Shown here: positions 22,991 through 35,143 of the stretch, one piece after another | Layout of the letters: each line of letters opens with the position of its first letter | How positions within the stretch are numbered: the stretch's first letter is position 1 | Assembly: GCF_018687715.1 (NCBI RefSeq) | Contig: NC_056755.1 | Location: 17,490,001 to 17,554,000 of the forward strand | Direction: 5' to 3' | DNA from: Carya illinoinensis | Taxonomy: Eukaryota; Streptophyta; Magnoliopsida; Fagales; Juglandaceae | DNA: 64,000 nt | Position numbers and translations under genes: made by a program | The notes under the pieces: model-generated | The model's input: only the letters and a program-made list of their open reading frames with translations | Told to the model about the DNA's origin: nothing | Database searches by the model: none

Positions 22991-24009
22991 GTTTTAATGT
23001 GTGTTTTCTTAATAAGGAATAAATAATCCAATTACTATCAAAATTTTAAAAAGTGTAAATGAAGATTAAAATAGATATTTTATTAAAATAGAGATAGACT
23101 TAGAGAGTTTGTTATTTGATGTCCAAAAAAAATGGCTAATGAAGTAAAAAAAGTGAATTTTCTGGCCAAAGTTTAACCACTTCATATGTGATGTACCTCT
23201 ACATGATAACTTGTGATACAAAAATGTAAAAGTCAACAGTAGACCACATCATGTCTAATATACATTATTAAAGACCACGTCATCTCTAATATACATTATC
23301 AAAACATCGCTCGCCTTTAATTTCAACTCATTATCCCACAATTATATTCAGAGGACAGTAACATTGGAATATTTATACAAACAAGTATACTTTTCTTCCT
23401 TATACCCAAACTGAAATGTATATTGTTGAATAATTCCATTTTAATTTCTTGTTCAATTCAAGAGTTTCTTTCCAATGTAAACATCTTCGATTTTTTTATG
23501 GACTCACAAAATAGTACAATATGTCCCATTTAAGAGCATTTTAAGTGCTACGCATTGGGTTTATTAATCTTGCTGTTAATGATGGGCTTCACCATTTGAT
23601 GTAAAATTTATTTTCCTATTGAATGTTTGGGCTATAGTTCTACTACAATTTGAATAGTGAATTAGAATTTTGATATAAAACTTCCTTCAAAATGTCCAAA
23701 AACCAATATCATAGATATTTTTATAGGTTATTGTGGGGTTGAGCTTATGATTAATTTGCACTAAATATTAAAGTAAAAAGATGGGCACAGTTCTTGTAAG
23801 TAATTTTATTCTCTATTGTTTTCTAGAGCCTTTTACGAGTTTAGCTTCTCTTTAAACAATATTGTTGAATTATTTTTTACATGTTTATCTAGTTGAGTTA
23901 ATGTTGGACAAATGTAATGTTATTGTGGAGTTATTTTAAGTGCTAATTAATATAAGAAATTAAAGACGGAAGGTAATGATGATTGTGGTTTGAGGGAAAA
24001 TCCCAATAC
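22991..24009. other. AT-rich DNA, nothing recognised
   Basis: About 1 kb of AT-rich sequence with no gene, RNA or clear repeat. It may include the decayed 5' part of the copia element that begins to be readable just before the TRIM, but gag text is not recognisable here. Confidence 0.4.
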
Positions 24010-24014
24010 CAATT

Positions 24015-24432
24015 TGTAACATCCCAATGGAAGGCGTAAACCACATGGCCCATACTCCAAAAAGATTAGTTAATGATACAATTGAAGCCCCATTGGAACC
24101 TTATAAAGAGCAAGAACTTCTTATTCCTAAGCAATATGAGATTTCATACACCACCTACCCTTAATCTTATCATATATGAGTATCACAACGTCCTCATCTG
24201 GCCTATCCGTTGTAAGTGACATGACTCAAATCCCACATTTCTAGTTGGGATAGGCTCTGATACCATTTGTTATGCCCCAATGGAAGACCCAAACCATATG
24301 ACCTATACTCCAAAAGGACTAGTTAATAATACAATTGGAACCCCATTATAACCTTATAAAGAATAAGAACTTCTAATTTCCAAACAATGTGGGATCTCAT
24401 ACCCTTAATCTTATCCTATAGGGGTATCACAA
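24015..24432 (-). mobile_element. TRIM (418-bp terminal-repeat retrotransposon in miniature)
   Basis: Two direct copies, 24015-24188 (TGTAACATCCCAATGGAAG...) and 24268-24432 (TGTTATGCCCCAATGGAAG...), match throughout. They enclose only about 79 bases. Next to the right copy the - strand reads TGGTATCAGAGCC, the initiator-methionine-tRNA primer-binding site used by many copia and TRIM elements, so the element runs on the - strand. CAATT flanks it at 24010-24014 and 24433-24437. It has no coding capacity and would depend on another element's enzymes. It sits in the zinc-knuckle coding region of the degraded copia element. Confidence 0.85.
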
Positions 24433-24486
24433 CAATTGAAAAAAGTTTGGACATATTAAAAAAGATTGTTGATTAAAAAGTAAGAG

Positions 24487-24693
24487 TGGTGCTACACCTA
24501 CCGAGAGTGTAACCCGAGAATGGTTCCCGATAAGGCCATTTAGCATTTTTTTAATTTTTAATTTTTAATTTTTTCATTCATTTTTTATAAAAATATTTAA
24601 AACAAGTTTCACAACATCATTAAAAAATACTTCTTTAATCACTAAGTAAAAAAATGCATCGGGACCCATCATCGGGAACACGAGCATTTCCAA
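24487..24693. mobile_element. Short SINE/MITE-like insertion with 12-13 bp target-site duplication
   Basis: Directly after the copia 3 zinc knuckle, gag coding text breaks off and resumes about 210 bases later. AAAAAGTAAGAG at 24475-24486 is repeated with one extra base as AAAAAGTAATGAG at 24694-24706. The insert contains related GGTTCCCGAT and ATCGGGAAC motifs in inverted orientation and a T-rich centre. The long duplication favours a SINE or LINE-mobilised sequence; the inverted motifs favour a MITE. Class is unresolved. Confidence 0.5.
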
Positions 24694-27451
24694 AAAAAGT
24701 AATGAGCAAGCAAATTTTTTTCGAAGAATAAGAAAGTATAGCAAACTTATTTTATACTTTTCAAGCAACATCGGAACAAAAGAATGATGTGTGGTTTCTT
24801 AATAGTGAGTGTAGTAATCAATAATTTTGTGGAGAATGATATTTCTTTAAATTCCCAAGTCAAGATGGGAAATGTTTCTTAGTCCAAATAAAAGGAAAAT
24901 GTACAACAATTGCTATAGAGACAAAGAAGCACACAAAGTACATTTGAGATGTATTGCTATTTCCAAATTCCGAGAAAAATTCATTAAGCGTTGGGCAACT
25001 TATAGAACATGGGTATTCTCTTTATTTGAATGAGATTTTTGCAAGATTTATGACAAAGAGGGGAGAAGCCAAGTTGTGACAAAAATCAAAATGGAGAATA
25101 ATAGAAGCTTTCTTTTTACTTTCCCATATTAAAAAAGCATGGCCTTAAAAATCGATGTGGTTCTTGAGTCATAACTTTGGCATATAAGACTTTGACACTT
25201 AACTTTTTAAGGTTTGAAGACTCTCCAACAAAAAAACATGGTGTATGAGTTGTCAACTGTATAAGAAGTGCAAGAGGTTTGTGAAGGTTATGTACTTAGC
25301 AAGTACCAACTAGAGTTAGTTCCCAAGGAGAAAGCATGAAGACCCAAAACACTATTAGAGCTTGTCTATACTGACGTGTGTAGGCTTATGTCAACACCAA
25401 TTCAAGGAGGCAACATATATTTTAAAATTTTTATTGAAGATCTTACAAGACTAACATGGATATATTTCTTGAGACAAAAGTCATATATTTTCTTTATTTT
25501 CAAAAAATTCCATAAACTTGTTGAGAGATAAAGTGGACACTTTATAAGTATTGAGAAGTGATAGAGGTGGTGAGTACAGCTCCCATGGATTTGAGAAGTT
25601 TTGTAAAGTATTGGCTTGGAGAGACAATTAATGATTGTACACTTCATAACAAAATGGTGTGACGAAAAGAAAGAGTAGAATTATTGTTGAAATGACAAAG
25701 TCTATACTTCATTAGAAGGGGCTGCCTAAATCCTTTTGGGGTGAAGCAGTATATACAAAATCTTATTTGATGAATAGATGTCCTACGAATGTGGTAGAAA
25801 ATTAAACTCATTTTGAGGCTTGGTGTGCAAGAAATCTATCCATGAATTACTTGAAAGCATTTGGTTATATTTGATTTGCTCGTGTTAAAAAAAGAAGTAA
25901 GGCACAAACTTGATGAAGCTAGTAAAAAATGCATCTTTGTGGGTTATAGCTCAAAATTAAAAGGCTATAGACTCTTTAGTTTGAAGAAAAATAAGTTAAT
26001 TATTTGTAAAGATGCACTTTTTAATAAGAATGCCTCTTGGTATTGGAAAGAAAATAAAGTTCAAGATCAAGTTGCTACCTTCAATGGAGAACTTGAGAAT
26101 TAAGAAGATGAAGTTGGAAATGTTATTGAAGCTCCACAAGAGATATCTCCTATGGCTAGTTGACAATTATCTCCAACTTCTGCCTCAAGCTCAAACTCCT
26201 CATCAACAAGTTCAATTGCAAGAAGAATGAGAAAACTTAGTAATGTATATGCAAGAAGAATGAAAAAACTTTTTGTATGATTGAACCATAGTGTTTTGAA
26301 GATGAAATTAAAGAAGAAGCATGCAAGAAAGCTATAGAATAAGAGATTTATGTGACTGAGAATAACGAAACTTGGGAGTTGGTAGAAAGGCCAAAAGACA
26401 AATAAGTTATTGGTGTGAAGTGATAGTTCCATTCAAAATAATAAAGCAAGACTTGTAGCAAAAAGGTATAGTCCAAAACCCAGAATTGATTTGTAAGAAA
26501 CTTTTGCACCGGTGGCTCAACTTGATACTATTAAAGTTCTTGTTTCTTTGGTGGCTTAAGAAGATTGGTTTTTGAATCAACTTGATGTAAAATCAACCTT
26601 CTTAAATGGAGTTTTAAAAGAAGAAGATTATGTAGAACAACTATAAGGCTTTGTAGCAAAAGAAAAGAGAATAATGTGTATAAGTTGAAGAATGATTTGC
26701 ATGACTTAAAACAAGCACCCCGAGCATGGTATAGTGAGATTGTTGCTTACTTTAATGAAAAAAGTTTTGAAAGAAGAAAAAGTGAGCCAACTTTGTATGT
26801 CAAGACATAAGTACAATCAGTATTTTTATTGTCTCTCTTTATGTTGATGATTTGGTATTTACTAATAGTGATGAAATAATGATTAATGATTTTGAATTGT
26901 AGATGATGAAAAAATGTGAAAGGAGTGATTTGAGTTTATTGTATTAGATTTTAGACATTAAAATTTATCAAAAAGAAGAAGTTGTTTATATACGCCAAAA
27001 GAAGTAAGCAAAAACTCTTCTTGAAAAATTTAAAATGATCAATTGCATATTAATTGTAATGTCTTTGGTTGTGAATAAAATATTGATGAAAGAAGATGAA
27101 AGCAAAGAAGTTGGTGCATCTATTTATAAAATCTTGGTTGTATTATATTTGACGGCTAGGAGACCCAACATTATGTATGCTGCAAGTTAATTGTCACGGT
27201 TTATACACAAGCCAAGCCAAATGCATCTTGGGGTAGCCAAAATGGTGTTGAGATATGTTTAAGGTATGCCTGAGTAATTTCTATGAAAAGAATGTTGATG
27301 CAAAGTTGATTGGATTTTATGATAGTGATTGGGTTATGTGTATTGATGATATGAAAAGCACTTTTGGATATGCATTTTCACTTGATTCCAGTATATTTTC
27401 ATGGGCATCTAAGAAGCAACACAATGTAGCACAATCATCCGTCTAGACCCA

Positions 27452-27510
27452 AGTATATTTCGCCATCATTGGCAACTTTACATATACGCCATCATTGGCA
27501 ACTTTACAAG
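27452..27510. repeat. 26-bp local duplication in copia 3 RNase H region
   Basis: TAT(TT/A)CGCCATCATTGGCAACTTTACA occurs twice back to back. It adds to the disruption of the RNase H frame in this dead element. Confidence 0.8.
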
Positions 27511-27810
27511 CAGTATGACTAGGAAGAATCTTAAAAGATGCTGGTAAAAAGTAACGAGAAGCTACTCCACTTTTTTGTTATGACAAATCCGCTATTGTTA
27601 TGACAAAGCATCCTGTCTATTATGGTTGGACAAAGTAAATTGCAATCAAGCATTACTTTATTAGAGTGACAGTTGAAAATGAAGAGATTCAACTCAAATA
27701 TTAAAAAACCAAATATCAAGTAACATATATTTTCACCAAAGCTCCTCCAAGAGATAAATTTAAATGTGGAGTGTCACACAAGGCATTAAGGGAAAGTATT
27801 AAAATAAATT

Positions 27811-28020
27811 AATGCAAAATTTTGATGCATGTTTACGTAATTAGATTAATGCTAGAGAAGTGCAGTATTATCGTGTACTCATTTTAGAAAAAATATAATT
27901 ATAAATATAATTGTGTACTAATCTGTATATTAATATGATGTGATTGATCAAAAAGTAAATTTTATTAAAAATAATATTAATTTAAATTTTAAATATAAAT
28001 AAATCAATATTGATACACAG
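27811..28020. repeat. AT-rich MITE-like sequence upstream of gene A
   Basis: CGTGTACTCATTTT on the left and ATTGATACACAG on the right enclose an AT-rich core of about 140 bases. The arrangement resembles a short non-autonomous DNA element near the gene A promoter, but the inverted ends are imperfect. Confidence 0.35.
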
Positions 28021-28039
28021 TTTAATGCAGGACTATGCT

Positions 28040-28047
28040 TATATATA
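28040..28047 (+). promoter_or_regulatory. Candidate TATA box for gene A
   Basis: TATATATA lies about 135 bases upstream of the chosen ATG at 28181. The spacing would allow a short 5' leader. A TTTCTTTGCAG stretch ending at 28152 could instead be the acceptor of a leader intron, in which case the promoter lies further upstream. Confidence 0.3.
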
Positions 28048-28180
28048 GGAACACTCCTCATTTTAAGTACCAATAAACCGGGGGGCTTTTTTGCAGGTGG
28101 TGGTTGTTTGGTTCGAGATAGCCATAGCATTATCTCAATCTCTTTCTTTGCAGTCCGTGGCAGGCAGTGAGGAGAAAAAT

Positions 28181-29199
28181 ATGTCAAAGTTGATACTTGC
28201 TTGCTGCAAGGTATACATATCTGAAAGCCGGAACAGGGCTGCGTTGGAGACAATTGAACGAGCAGCCAAGCTATACCCGGAAGCTGCCATTATCAATAAG
28301 TTTGAAGATGAGACTTACAATAGAGTTGGTTACACCCTTGCCTCCAAGTTGCATCCAAAGCCATCTTGCGATCCATGTCCCTTGAGAAGCGCTGTGCTTG
28401 CCATGGTTAAGGCAGCATTTGAGACAATTGACCTTGAGTTGCATTGTGGAAGTCATCCTCGACTTGGGGTTGTGGATCACATATGCTTTCACCCCCTGGC
28501 ATATGCTTCGTTGGACCAGACGGCAGGGGTTGCAAAGTCTTTGGCTGCAGATATTGGCTCTAGGATGCAAGGTTTCTGCCCTTTGTCTTTGGCCGTATCA
28601 CGCCGTAGATAGCAGCAATCTATTTAATTGATGTTATAATTGATAAATTAGGGTTACTCTGCTACTGATTATAAGTATATCATGCAGTCCCCACTTTTCT
28701 ATATGGCGCTGCCCATGAGGAGGGGAGAACGCTTGATTCAATCAGAAGAGAGCTGGGTTATTTCAAGCCGAACTCCAGTGGAACACAATGGGCTGGGGGG
28801 CCAAGGTCAGAGTCCCTGTTGCTAAAGCCAGATGGGGGTCCAGCTCACATGAGTGGAGCACAAGGGGTAGTGGTAATTGGAGCAACCCGGTGGGTTGATA
28901 ACTACAATGTCCCTGTCTTCTCTGCCGACATTACTGCTCTTCGAAGAATTGCAAAACGGGTAAGTGAAAGAGGAGGTGGACTTCCTTCAGTACAAGCCAT
29001 GGCACTAGCACATGGTGAAGTAGTCACTGAGATAGCTTGCAATTTGTTGGAACCAAGTAAAGTTGGAGGAGATAGGGTTCAGCAAGAAGTCGAGAGGCTT
29101 GCTACGGAAGAGGGCATGGTTGTGGGGAAGGGTTACTTCACTGATCTATCACAGGAAGAAATAGTTGACGCTTTCTTAAAATTGGGTCCTTGCGTGTAA
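28181..29199 (+). CDS. Formiminotransferase-domain (FTCD-like) protein, gene A
   Basis: Exons 28181-28571 and 28688-29199 give 903 bases, 300 residues plus TAA. The intron is 116 bases, GT-AG, phase 1. Early conserved text is ACCKVYISESRNRAALETIE, then INKFEDETYNRVGYTL and the family signature SHPRLGVVDHICFHPLA at about residues 93-109. The second subdomain follows, with PTFLYGAAHEEGRTLDSIRR, YNVPVFSADITALRRIAKRV, ERGGGLPSVQAMALAHGE and KGYFTDLSQEE. The fold matches the N-terminal transferase half of formiminotransferase-cyclodeaminase; the cyclodeaminase half is absent, as is usual in plants. Animal relatives move a formimino group between formiminoglutamate and tetrahydrofolate; the plant substrate is not established, so folate binding is inferred. 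The start was chosen because homology begins there; an in-frame upstream ATG at 28091 would add 30 unconserved residues. It is a paralogue of gene D, and its 512-base last exon has the same length. Confidence 0.88.
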
Positions 29200-29994
29200 G
29201 CGAAAATGAAATGATAAAGAAGCTATTTTTTGGTTTGAACTTATATTAAAGGGTTTATAATGAAAGGTGATTTTTCTGTCTTCGATTATTTATACATTGA
29301 TCATTTGATTTCTGCAATTTTTCATGTGCATGACATTTTGCTGTTTTTTATTCATATTATATGAACTCAATGCTGCCATTTCTTCTCTAGATGTATTCTA
29401 TGTTCTTTGTTCAACTAATTGCTGCTTCATGTCAAACATTATCACTTCCAGTCTTCATTGAGAGAAATGTTTAGCAGAATGGAAAAATCCATATGCCTGG
29501 TGATTGTCTGCAGTGGCACATAGCCGTAAACAGAAAAACAGAAAACTATATGTACTTGACCTTGAAAACTACCTGGCAAAAAGTTATGGACAGAGGTTCT
29601 AGTGAGGCCTTTGATATATGCTTATTGACCAAGTACCCGTGGTTTCATCTGTGCTCGTATCTTTTCATTTCTAGTTTCAGTGTCCTTCATTTATCCCTGA
29701 AGTGGATTGAAGTGTCAGTATGTATACTAGGATGAGGACCAAAAACTAGTTTTCAGGGAGTTTCAGCAGAAAATGCGTTAATCTTGGTGAACAAACACTG
29801 TTCCATATTGTTGAAGCAACTTGAATATTTTTGGGTAGCATTGAGCAGCAGTTCATTACAGTTTCAGCCCCCCCATATGTGGCTCACGCTAACTTTCAAG
29901 GGTTGCTCCTTATTATCTACCAATTTTAAACTGGGGCAGCAATCTGTTGCATGTGGAGAGAGAGAATGCAGCCTCTTTTACTTTCACAAAATTT
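29200..29994. other. 3' flank of gene A
   Basis: No coding region is supportable. It presumably holds the 3' untranslated region and a short intergenic stretch. Short open frames in 29490-30050 show no recognisable domain. Confidence 0.4.
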
Positions 29995-30182
29995 TTCATC
30001 TCATTTCATCTAATTGTTACAACTTTTCCAAATTCCCAAACAAAATAAAATAAACAATTAAACTTTTTCAAATCCCAATACAAAAATAATATTAAAACAA
30101 TATATTCTAATAATATTTTATTCAACTTTTAACAACTCTTCTCAATTATTTTATTTTAATAATGTATTCTAATAATAATAGT
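29995..30182. mobile_element. MITE-like fragment
   Basis: CTCATTTCATCTAATTGTTACAACTTTT, then repeated AACTTTTTCAAATCCCAA, AATAATATT and TTCAACTTTTAACAAC blocks, are characteristic of a very common dispersed AT-rich plant element. It is related in composition and motif order (in reverse) to the elements at 55540-56292. One end appears missing, so this is a truncated copy. Confidence 0.5.
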
Positions 30183-32290
30183 CTTTAGACAGGTACCCAA
30201 TGTCAACTTTAGACGGTACCAGAACAATAAATCCTTGTTCTGAAGTTGGAACCCTAGGCTGATTATCTTAATTACCATACTCTCACAAAACTAAATGTGC
30301 AGACTACATTGCATGGCGGTATGGAAGAAAGGAACTTAGTTGAAATTGCTATTTCTACTGGGAGCATGCTAAGATGAAAAATAGTTTGGTAAAAGGTAAG
30401 GGATCCACCCCTTCATCTGTACTTCGGAATTTCAAGAAGCATATAAAAGTCTTTCAAGTCCATTGCCAGTATATTAATTAAGCAGTTGACAACTTTTTCT
30501 AGGATTGTATATCATCTATATGCTCTGGTTTTGATCTGTAGGCATTCTAGTGGTGTCTTCCGATGTTTTCAATGCCAGTATAGATATCTATGTTCTGCAA
30601 TGTACAGCTTGCCTGGACAAGATGACACCCCTTCTAACCTATTTTGTCAATGCTACATTGTTGTTTGCTTTTAGTCCCAAAGTTGTCACCTCTTTTTCCC
30701 CTCCTGCAGGCCATACACCACCCAAACAAGTTGACGGAAATTTAAAGTGGAATAAATTTGAATGTTAGAGAAAGGGCTAAACAATTGACAACTGGTAGTA
30801 GAAAATTAGATTAGGGTTCTCAAGGCTGTTGGTATTGTACTTGAGTTTACAAGCTATGCTTGTATACAATTCTGATCATTTTAGAGCTTGCCAAGTTATA
30901 GTTGGTACTAGGATCATTGAATTAGAATGTGTACACCTAGGGATGCCGAAAATCTTTTCAATTGCTCTATTAAAAGCCACAATCTTTAACTTTGGAACTT
31001 GAATATTTTCTTGACTCATAGAAGGGCACGATGAATCTTATATTACCCAAGTCATGGTCTTTTTTTGCCAAGTAACTTGCTAAACTAAATATAGAGGAAC
31101 GAAGACAGGGTTATGGACATCAAATAATAATATTAAAGGAAAATAGTAAAAGAATAAAATTGATTAAGTAAATGAAAGCATGCTTAAAAAATTATATAGG
31201 TAATAGACTCACGAATCTTATCCTAGCCACCCAAGGATTCATAGTGAACTTTGAACGAAGGAGCTTCTCTTGAAACAGGGACGGATTGATCTGAATGCCT
31301 CCAAAGCCACAAAGGACTATCTAATTCTGACAATGAGTTCCAATTGCATCATGTGTTCAGAAAATTAACTTTTTCTTCTTTTCTATTCAGGTCTTTTTTG
31401 GTTCTTCTTGGATTCAAATCCCATCACCGTTATTATTTTTGATGTTTCATCTAGTTCAGACCTCATCCAACAAAAGACAGTGAATCTTATCCAACTACTA
31501 TTGGTACTCAATCACCTCCTCCCCGCTCCCCCCACCCCCCAATCCATGGTTCACATTTGATCTGGATCTATGAGAGGTAGGTGACAATGCCATATAGAGA
31601 TGTTATTTGAGGGAAGCTCAAGAACTTCAACTCATGCAAAATCCAGAGTTATTTGTCCGTAAATGGTCCACAATATTATGAGAAACAAATAGTACATCAA
31701 ATACGAAGTCTTCACCATGTCACCTTTACCTTTTCTTACCATTAGAAGGATATCATGTATGCTTGGCAAGTAAGTTTAGCAGTTTAAAGTAGTTAAGTAT
31801 AGAAAAGAGTTTGCAATCTGCACACACAGCTGATTTTTGCAATAGAATCAACAGGCTGAATCTGTGCAATGCAGTTTAGTTGACCAGGTTCTGTTGTTAC
31901 CACTGAATATATTTAGCTTATTAGTTCCTTGCATCTACTGACTAGCTAGTTTTAGGTAGTGATTTTGTTTAAAAATTAGATAATTCTTCACTAAAGAGCA
32001 AAATAAAGAATTGCTTTGATGGTTTATCTTGCCTTTTGTGAAATTAATATTATCTAGCTATCATCACCATTGTCATTGCATTGCCATGCCACTAGACAAC
32101 CATCTTAATCAACTACCTTTGTACCCCAATATGGCAAAATTAAGCATGTTCTTGTCTGACAATATGATATTTCTATATCTGTCTTATGCTTTTGCAAATG
32201 GTTAAGCAAATACAATAAACAAAATAAAATCAATCTGAATTTGTGAATGAGAACAACTTTAACATTATATACCGGTGACCTCAATGCTTA
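30183..32290. other. Intergenic, no gene recognised
   Basis: About 2.1 kb between gene A and pseudogene B without coding text, RNA genes or identifiable mobile elements. Confidence 0.45.
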
Positions 32291-32460
32291 GCTTGTGCTG
32301 ATATATATTATAAAAAATTCTATTTATAAAAAATACACCTAGTAAAGTGCTTACAAGGCCTAATTTGATTTGGAAGAAAATTTTAAAATTTTAATCTTAC
32401 AAATCAAATGGTACCATTTAAATGATATGGATTGTGTGTTTTACACACTTGCTTGAGAAT
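32291..32460. repeat. Dispersed repeat related to 54310-54430
   Basis: CACCTAGTAAAGTGCTTA, an ATTTTGATTTG-like block, AATTTTAAAATTTTAATCTTA and CAAATCAAAT are matched in the same order at 54340-54430 (CATCTAGTAAAGTGCTTATA, TTTTGATTTAAAA, AATCTTATAAATTAAATC). This is a small dispersed element, probably MITE-like. Confidence 0.55.
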
Positions 32461-32749
32461 AGAATATCTCATATTATTGTGGGAAGGAACTTCATTAGAG
32501 TCAGCTCACTGTACTTTCAAATTGGAAAAAGTCGAATATTGTGGACTTTAGGTTATCAATGAGTTCTGTAATGTCCTTTTGGTCAGGATATGGGATAAAA
32601 GAGCTAAGAAGTTGGGTAGAAACTGGCTTTTAAACCAGGGCAAATCAAGAGGCCCTCCAATAATTTGAGAAAAAGAATTATGGGCTTTTGTGTTAAATTT
32701 GAATTTAATGGTCCTTTTTATTATTTTATTAAATCTCCCCTCCGAAAGA

Positions 32750-32779
<30 letters not shown>
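32750..32779. repeat. (CATA)n microsatellite
   Basis: About seven ACAT/CATA units. They create false open frames of repeated Met-Tyr-Val-Cys on the reverse strand and Ile-His-Thr-Tyr on the forward strand. Confidence 0.95.
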
Positions 32780-32782
<3 letters not shown>

Positions 32783-33420
32783 TTAATTCAACTGCTCCCC
32801 TTCCCCCTTCCCCCTCCCACCAAAAAAAAAAAAAAAAGCAAGAGCTTCGTCCCTGTTTTTAAAACTTCTCTTATTGTGGCCGTGGCTTCCTTTCACCACA
32901 AATAGTTATGGTAAAAGTCAGTTTTCAAATGCTTTCTTTTACCATCAAGTAGAGATGATAAACAAAGCTTGCTTTGTTCAGAAGCGTGCAGCTCTGAAGT
33001 ACCATTTATCCATTTCGACTTGTAATTTCCTATACGCACATAAGTACAAAACATAGACCATCCTTGGTCGATGGGTCATCTCATAGTAGACTATATCAAT
33101 TTCTTCAATTTGTTGATTGAAGGAGAGCAGGGTCAATCATTCTACATAATAGCAAAATCTGATTTTGTTCCAGCAGATGTACCTCTCGTTATTATAATTG
33201 AGCATTGAGACATCAAGCTGTCAGTATATTGTTTAAATCCAGTTGTTGTACCAATGCTGACTCACAGAAGCATAATTCTTTTCTATCACTTTTATATGCA
33301 TATAAACATCCAATCTCTTAGTTCTAGTGAAACAAAGTAGGTGCAGCAGCAAAGGTTCAGCAGAGCAGAGGAAGGAATAGATTTCAACGCAAGTTGCAAG
33401 GTATGGACTCTTGTTCATTT

Positions 33421-33450
33421 TCTTCTTCTTCTTCTTCTTCTTCTTCTTCT
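33421..33450. repeat. (TTC)n microsatellite in intron 1 of pseudogene B
   Basis: About ten TTC/CTT units. Gene D has a shorter TTTCTTTCTTCTTCTTT tract at the matching place just after its exon 1 donor, so the tract has expanded here. Confidence 0.9.
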
Positions 33451-34882
33451 TTAACTGGGTAATAAGATAGGATTATTGCGCTATCACTAAAATGGTCATT
33501 CAATCTTATCTTCCTTAAGATGTGATGTTTAATAGGGGAGGGACAAGAGGTGATCAAATTTGGAGTTGTACTTATGGGGAAACCACAATATTTGTTCAAA
33601 AGTTATTCCACTCAGGGCAGGAGTTAAACCGCGAGAAAAGAGTTCTGATAACAAATCATGCACCACTGCTGGGATACACATTGATTATGAGTGTACGTGG
33701 GGTGTGGGATTCCACATTGCTTGAAAGGGAGAAGTCTTTGCTCTTATATTGATTTCAATGGGGGCTACAATTATACATTGACTATTTCTTTTGGAGTATG
33801 GCCGAAATGTGGCTTGGACCTGCTTTGGAGCGATATGACTGCATGACTCTATATTCTACTATTTAAAATACACAATACCGAATCTAACAGCTCTAACAAG
33901 AGTGAGGGATAATGCCCATAACCAACAGAAAGAGTAATAACACACTAACAATTAACTAAATAGGCTACTAATGATAGGGTCTCCTCCTTTAGCCGTTTCC
34001 ATTAGGCACATATCATTTACCCATTATGTTCACTCCCAATTGAACCTTATTTTGCCAATTGAATATTTGGTTTAATAATGATTTCAAATGGGAGTTGTGA
34101 ATAAAAGGTCTGTCCTACAGTTTTCATTGTAAGATGTCCCACAAAGTTGGGTTTACTCATCCCTAAAATAAATTATCAAAGTTCAAAATATTGCATAAAA
34201 TTTAGTTAATGGATGCAATAGTTTCTAACTTGTCGTTCAGTTTCTGTGATAATAATCGAGGTTTATACCATGTGATTTCTATCTTTAGTTCTATACCTTT
34301 TGTCTTTCGTATTTATCCACACTGATTTCGTTTATCTGTAAAAAGACAGACTTTTTGAGCTGGTAGCTAAGCATTGGAAGCTAAGGCAAGAAAAAGAAAC
34401 AACTATCAAACAATCTCTGATAATAACAGTAACCTTAACCGGACAACAGCCATAAACTTGTCGATCAACTAGTGGCATTGCAAGCTAAATAAGAATATCT
34501 GATGTACATGCAGACTGTAGACTATGTTGAATTCGACTTTTTTAATAACTGATTTGAGAGCATAAGTTGAAAAGAATACACAAATACGTATTTAAAAATG
34601 AAAAATTAGGACAGGTTGTTACTTGGATCAACCCTGATGATACATGGGCCTTGATTCCAGAGGAAGGAGCTAGATCTTAATGAGAGAAGGAAAGTACAAA
34701 AATTTCTTTGGTATTCGGTTTGCATCAATCTTCTGGTGAATTAATGTTATTGTCTATTATGTCATCATATACGGTATTGAGGAGAGTGAAAGAGTCCTCA
34801 TTCGGTATTGTTGCTCTAACTTCAGTACTCCATCCAGATGTTCCCAATTCGCGCACAAGCTCATGAAAAAAACCATAGGCCA

Positions 34883-35143
34883 TATAGAGAAATATACTGC
34901 TGGATTAAATAAACTATTTCCTCATCTTTTATTCAATTGATCTGTACGTAAATATATACAACATCACAGAGAACTATTTTAGGAAATATTTACAGCAATT
35001 ACTATGACAAAATAACTATACACCAATCTCGACTAATAAGCACATAAATAGAAACAGATCAAAGACTTTATCCAAATGGCTTGATTATAGGCTGAAATCA
35101 TGAAGGTTTGACTTGATCTTGATTTTGGCAATCTTCCTTGATA
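34883..35143 (-). repeat. Copia 1 3' LTR
   Basis: 261 bp, nearly identical to 39460-39720. The last codons and stop of pol (35098-35100) fall inside this LTR. Confidence 0.95.

Larger units (their letters stand above)
24435..27810 (+). mobile_element. Degraded Ty1/copia retrotransposon (copia 3)
   Basis: Recognisable copia polyprotein pieces follow in order on the + strand, with many stops and frameshifts: gag zinc knuckle (KKFGHIKKDC, about 24440-24475), protease-to-integrase linker (LLSVGQLIEHGYSLYF, about 24985), integrase core (VYTDVCRL and ERSDRGGEYSS, 25360-25590), integrase end (KCIFVGYSSKLKGYRLF, 25930-25980), reverse transcriptase (ETFAPVAQLDTIKVL and LDVKSTFLNGVLKEEDY, 26490-26630), RNase H (AKLIGFYDSDWVMCIDDMKS, 27300-27360) and the C-terminal end near 27770. 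No LTR pair was identified. The 5' portion is interrupted by the TRIM and by a short insert at 24487-24693. It is inactive and clearly older than the other two copia elements. Confidence 0.8.

Noticed and set aside
28091..28180. N-terminal extension of gene A from the ATG at 28091
   Set aside because: The added 30 residues show no family resemblance, and the leader includes a possible splice acceptor; the start at 28181 matches fragment C.
28271..28570. 99-codon reverse-strand frame over gene A exon 1
   Set aside because: Antisense shadow of a well-supported exon.
32548..32905. Open frames rich in Met-Tyr-Val-Cys or Ile-His-Thr
   Set aside because: Produced by the CATA microsatellite.
34680..34882. 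Reverse-strand text FFHELVRELGTSGWSTEVRA next to copia 1
   Set aside because: It looked like a protein, but the same bases on the + strand align with intron 1 and exon 2 of gene D, so the reverse reading is a coincidence.
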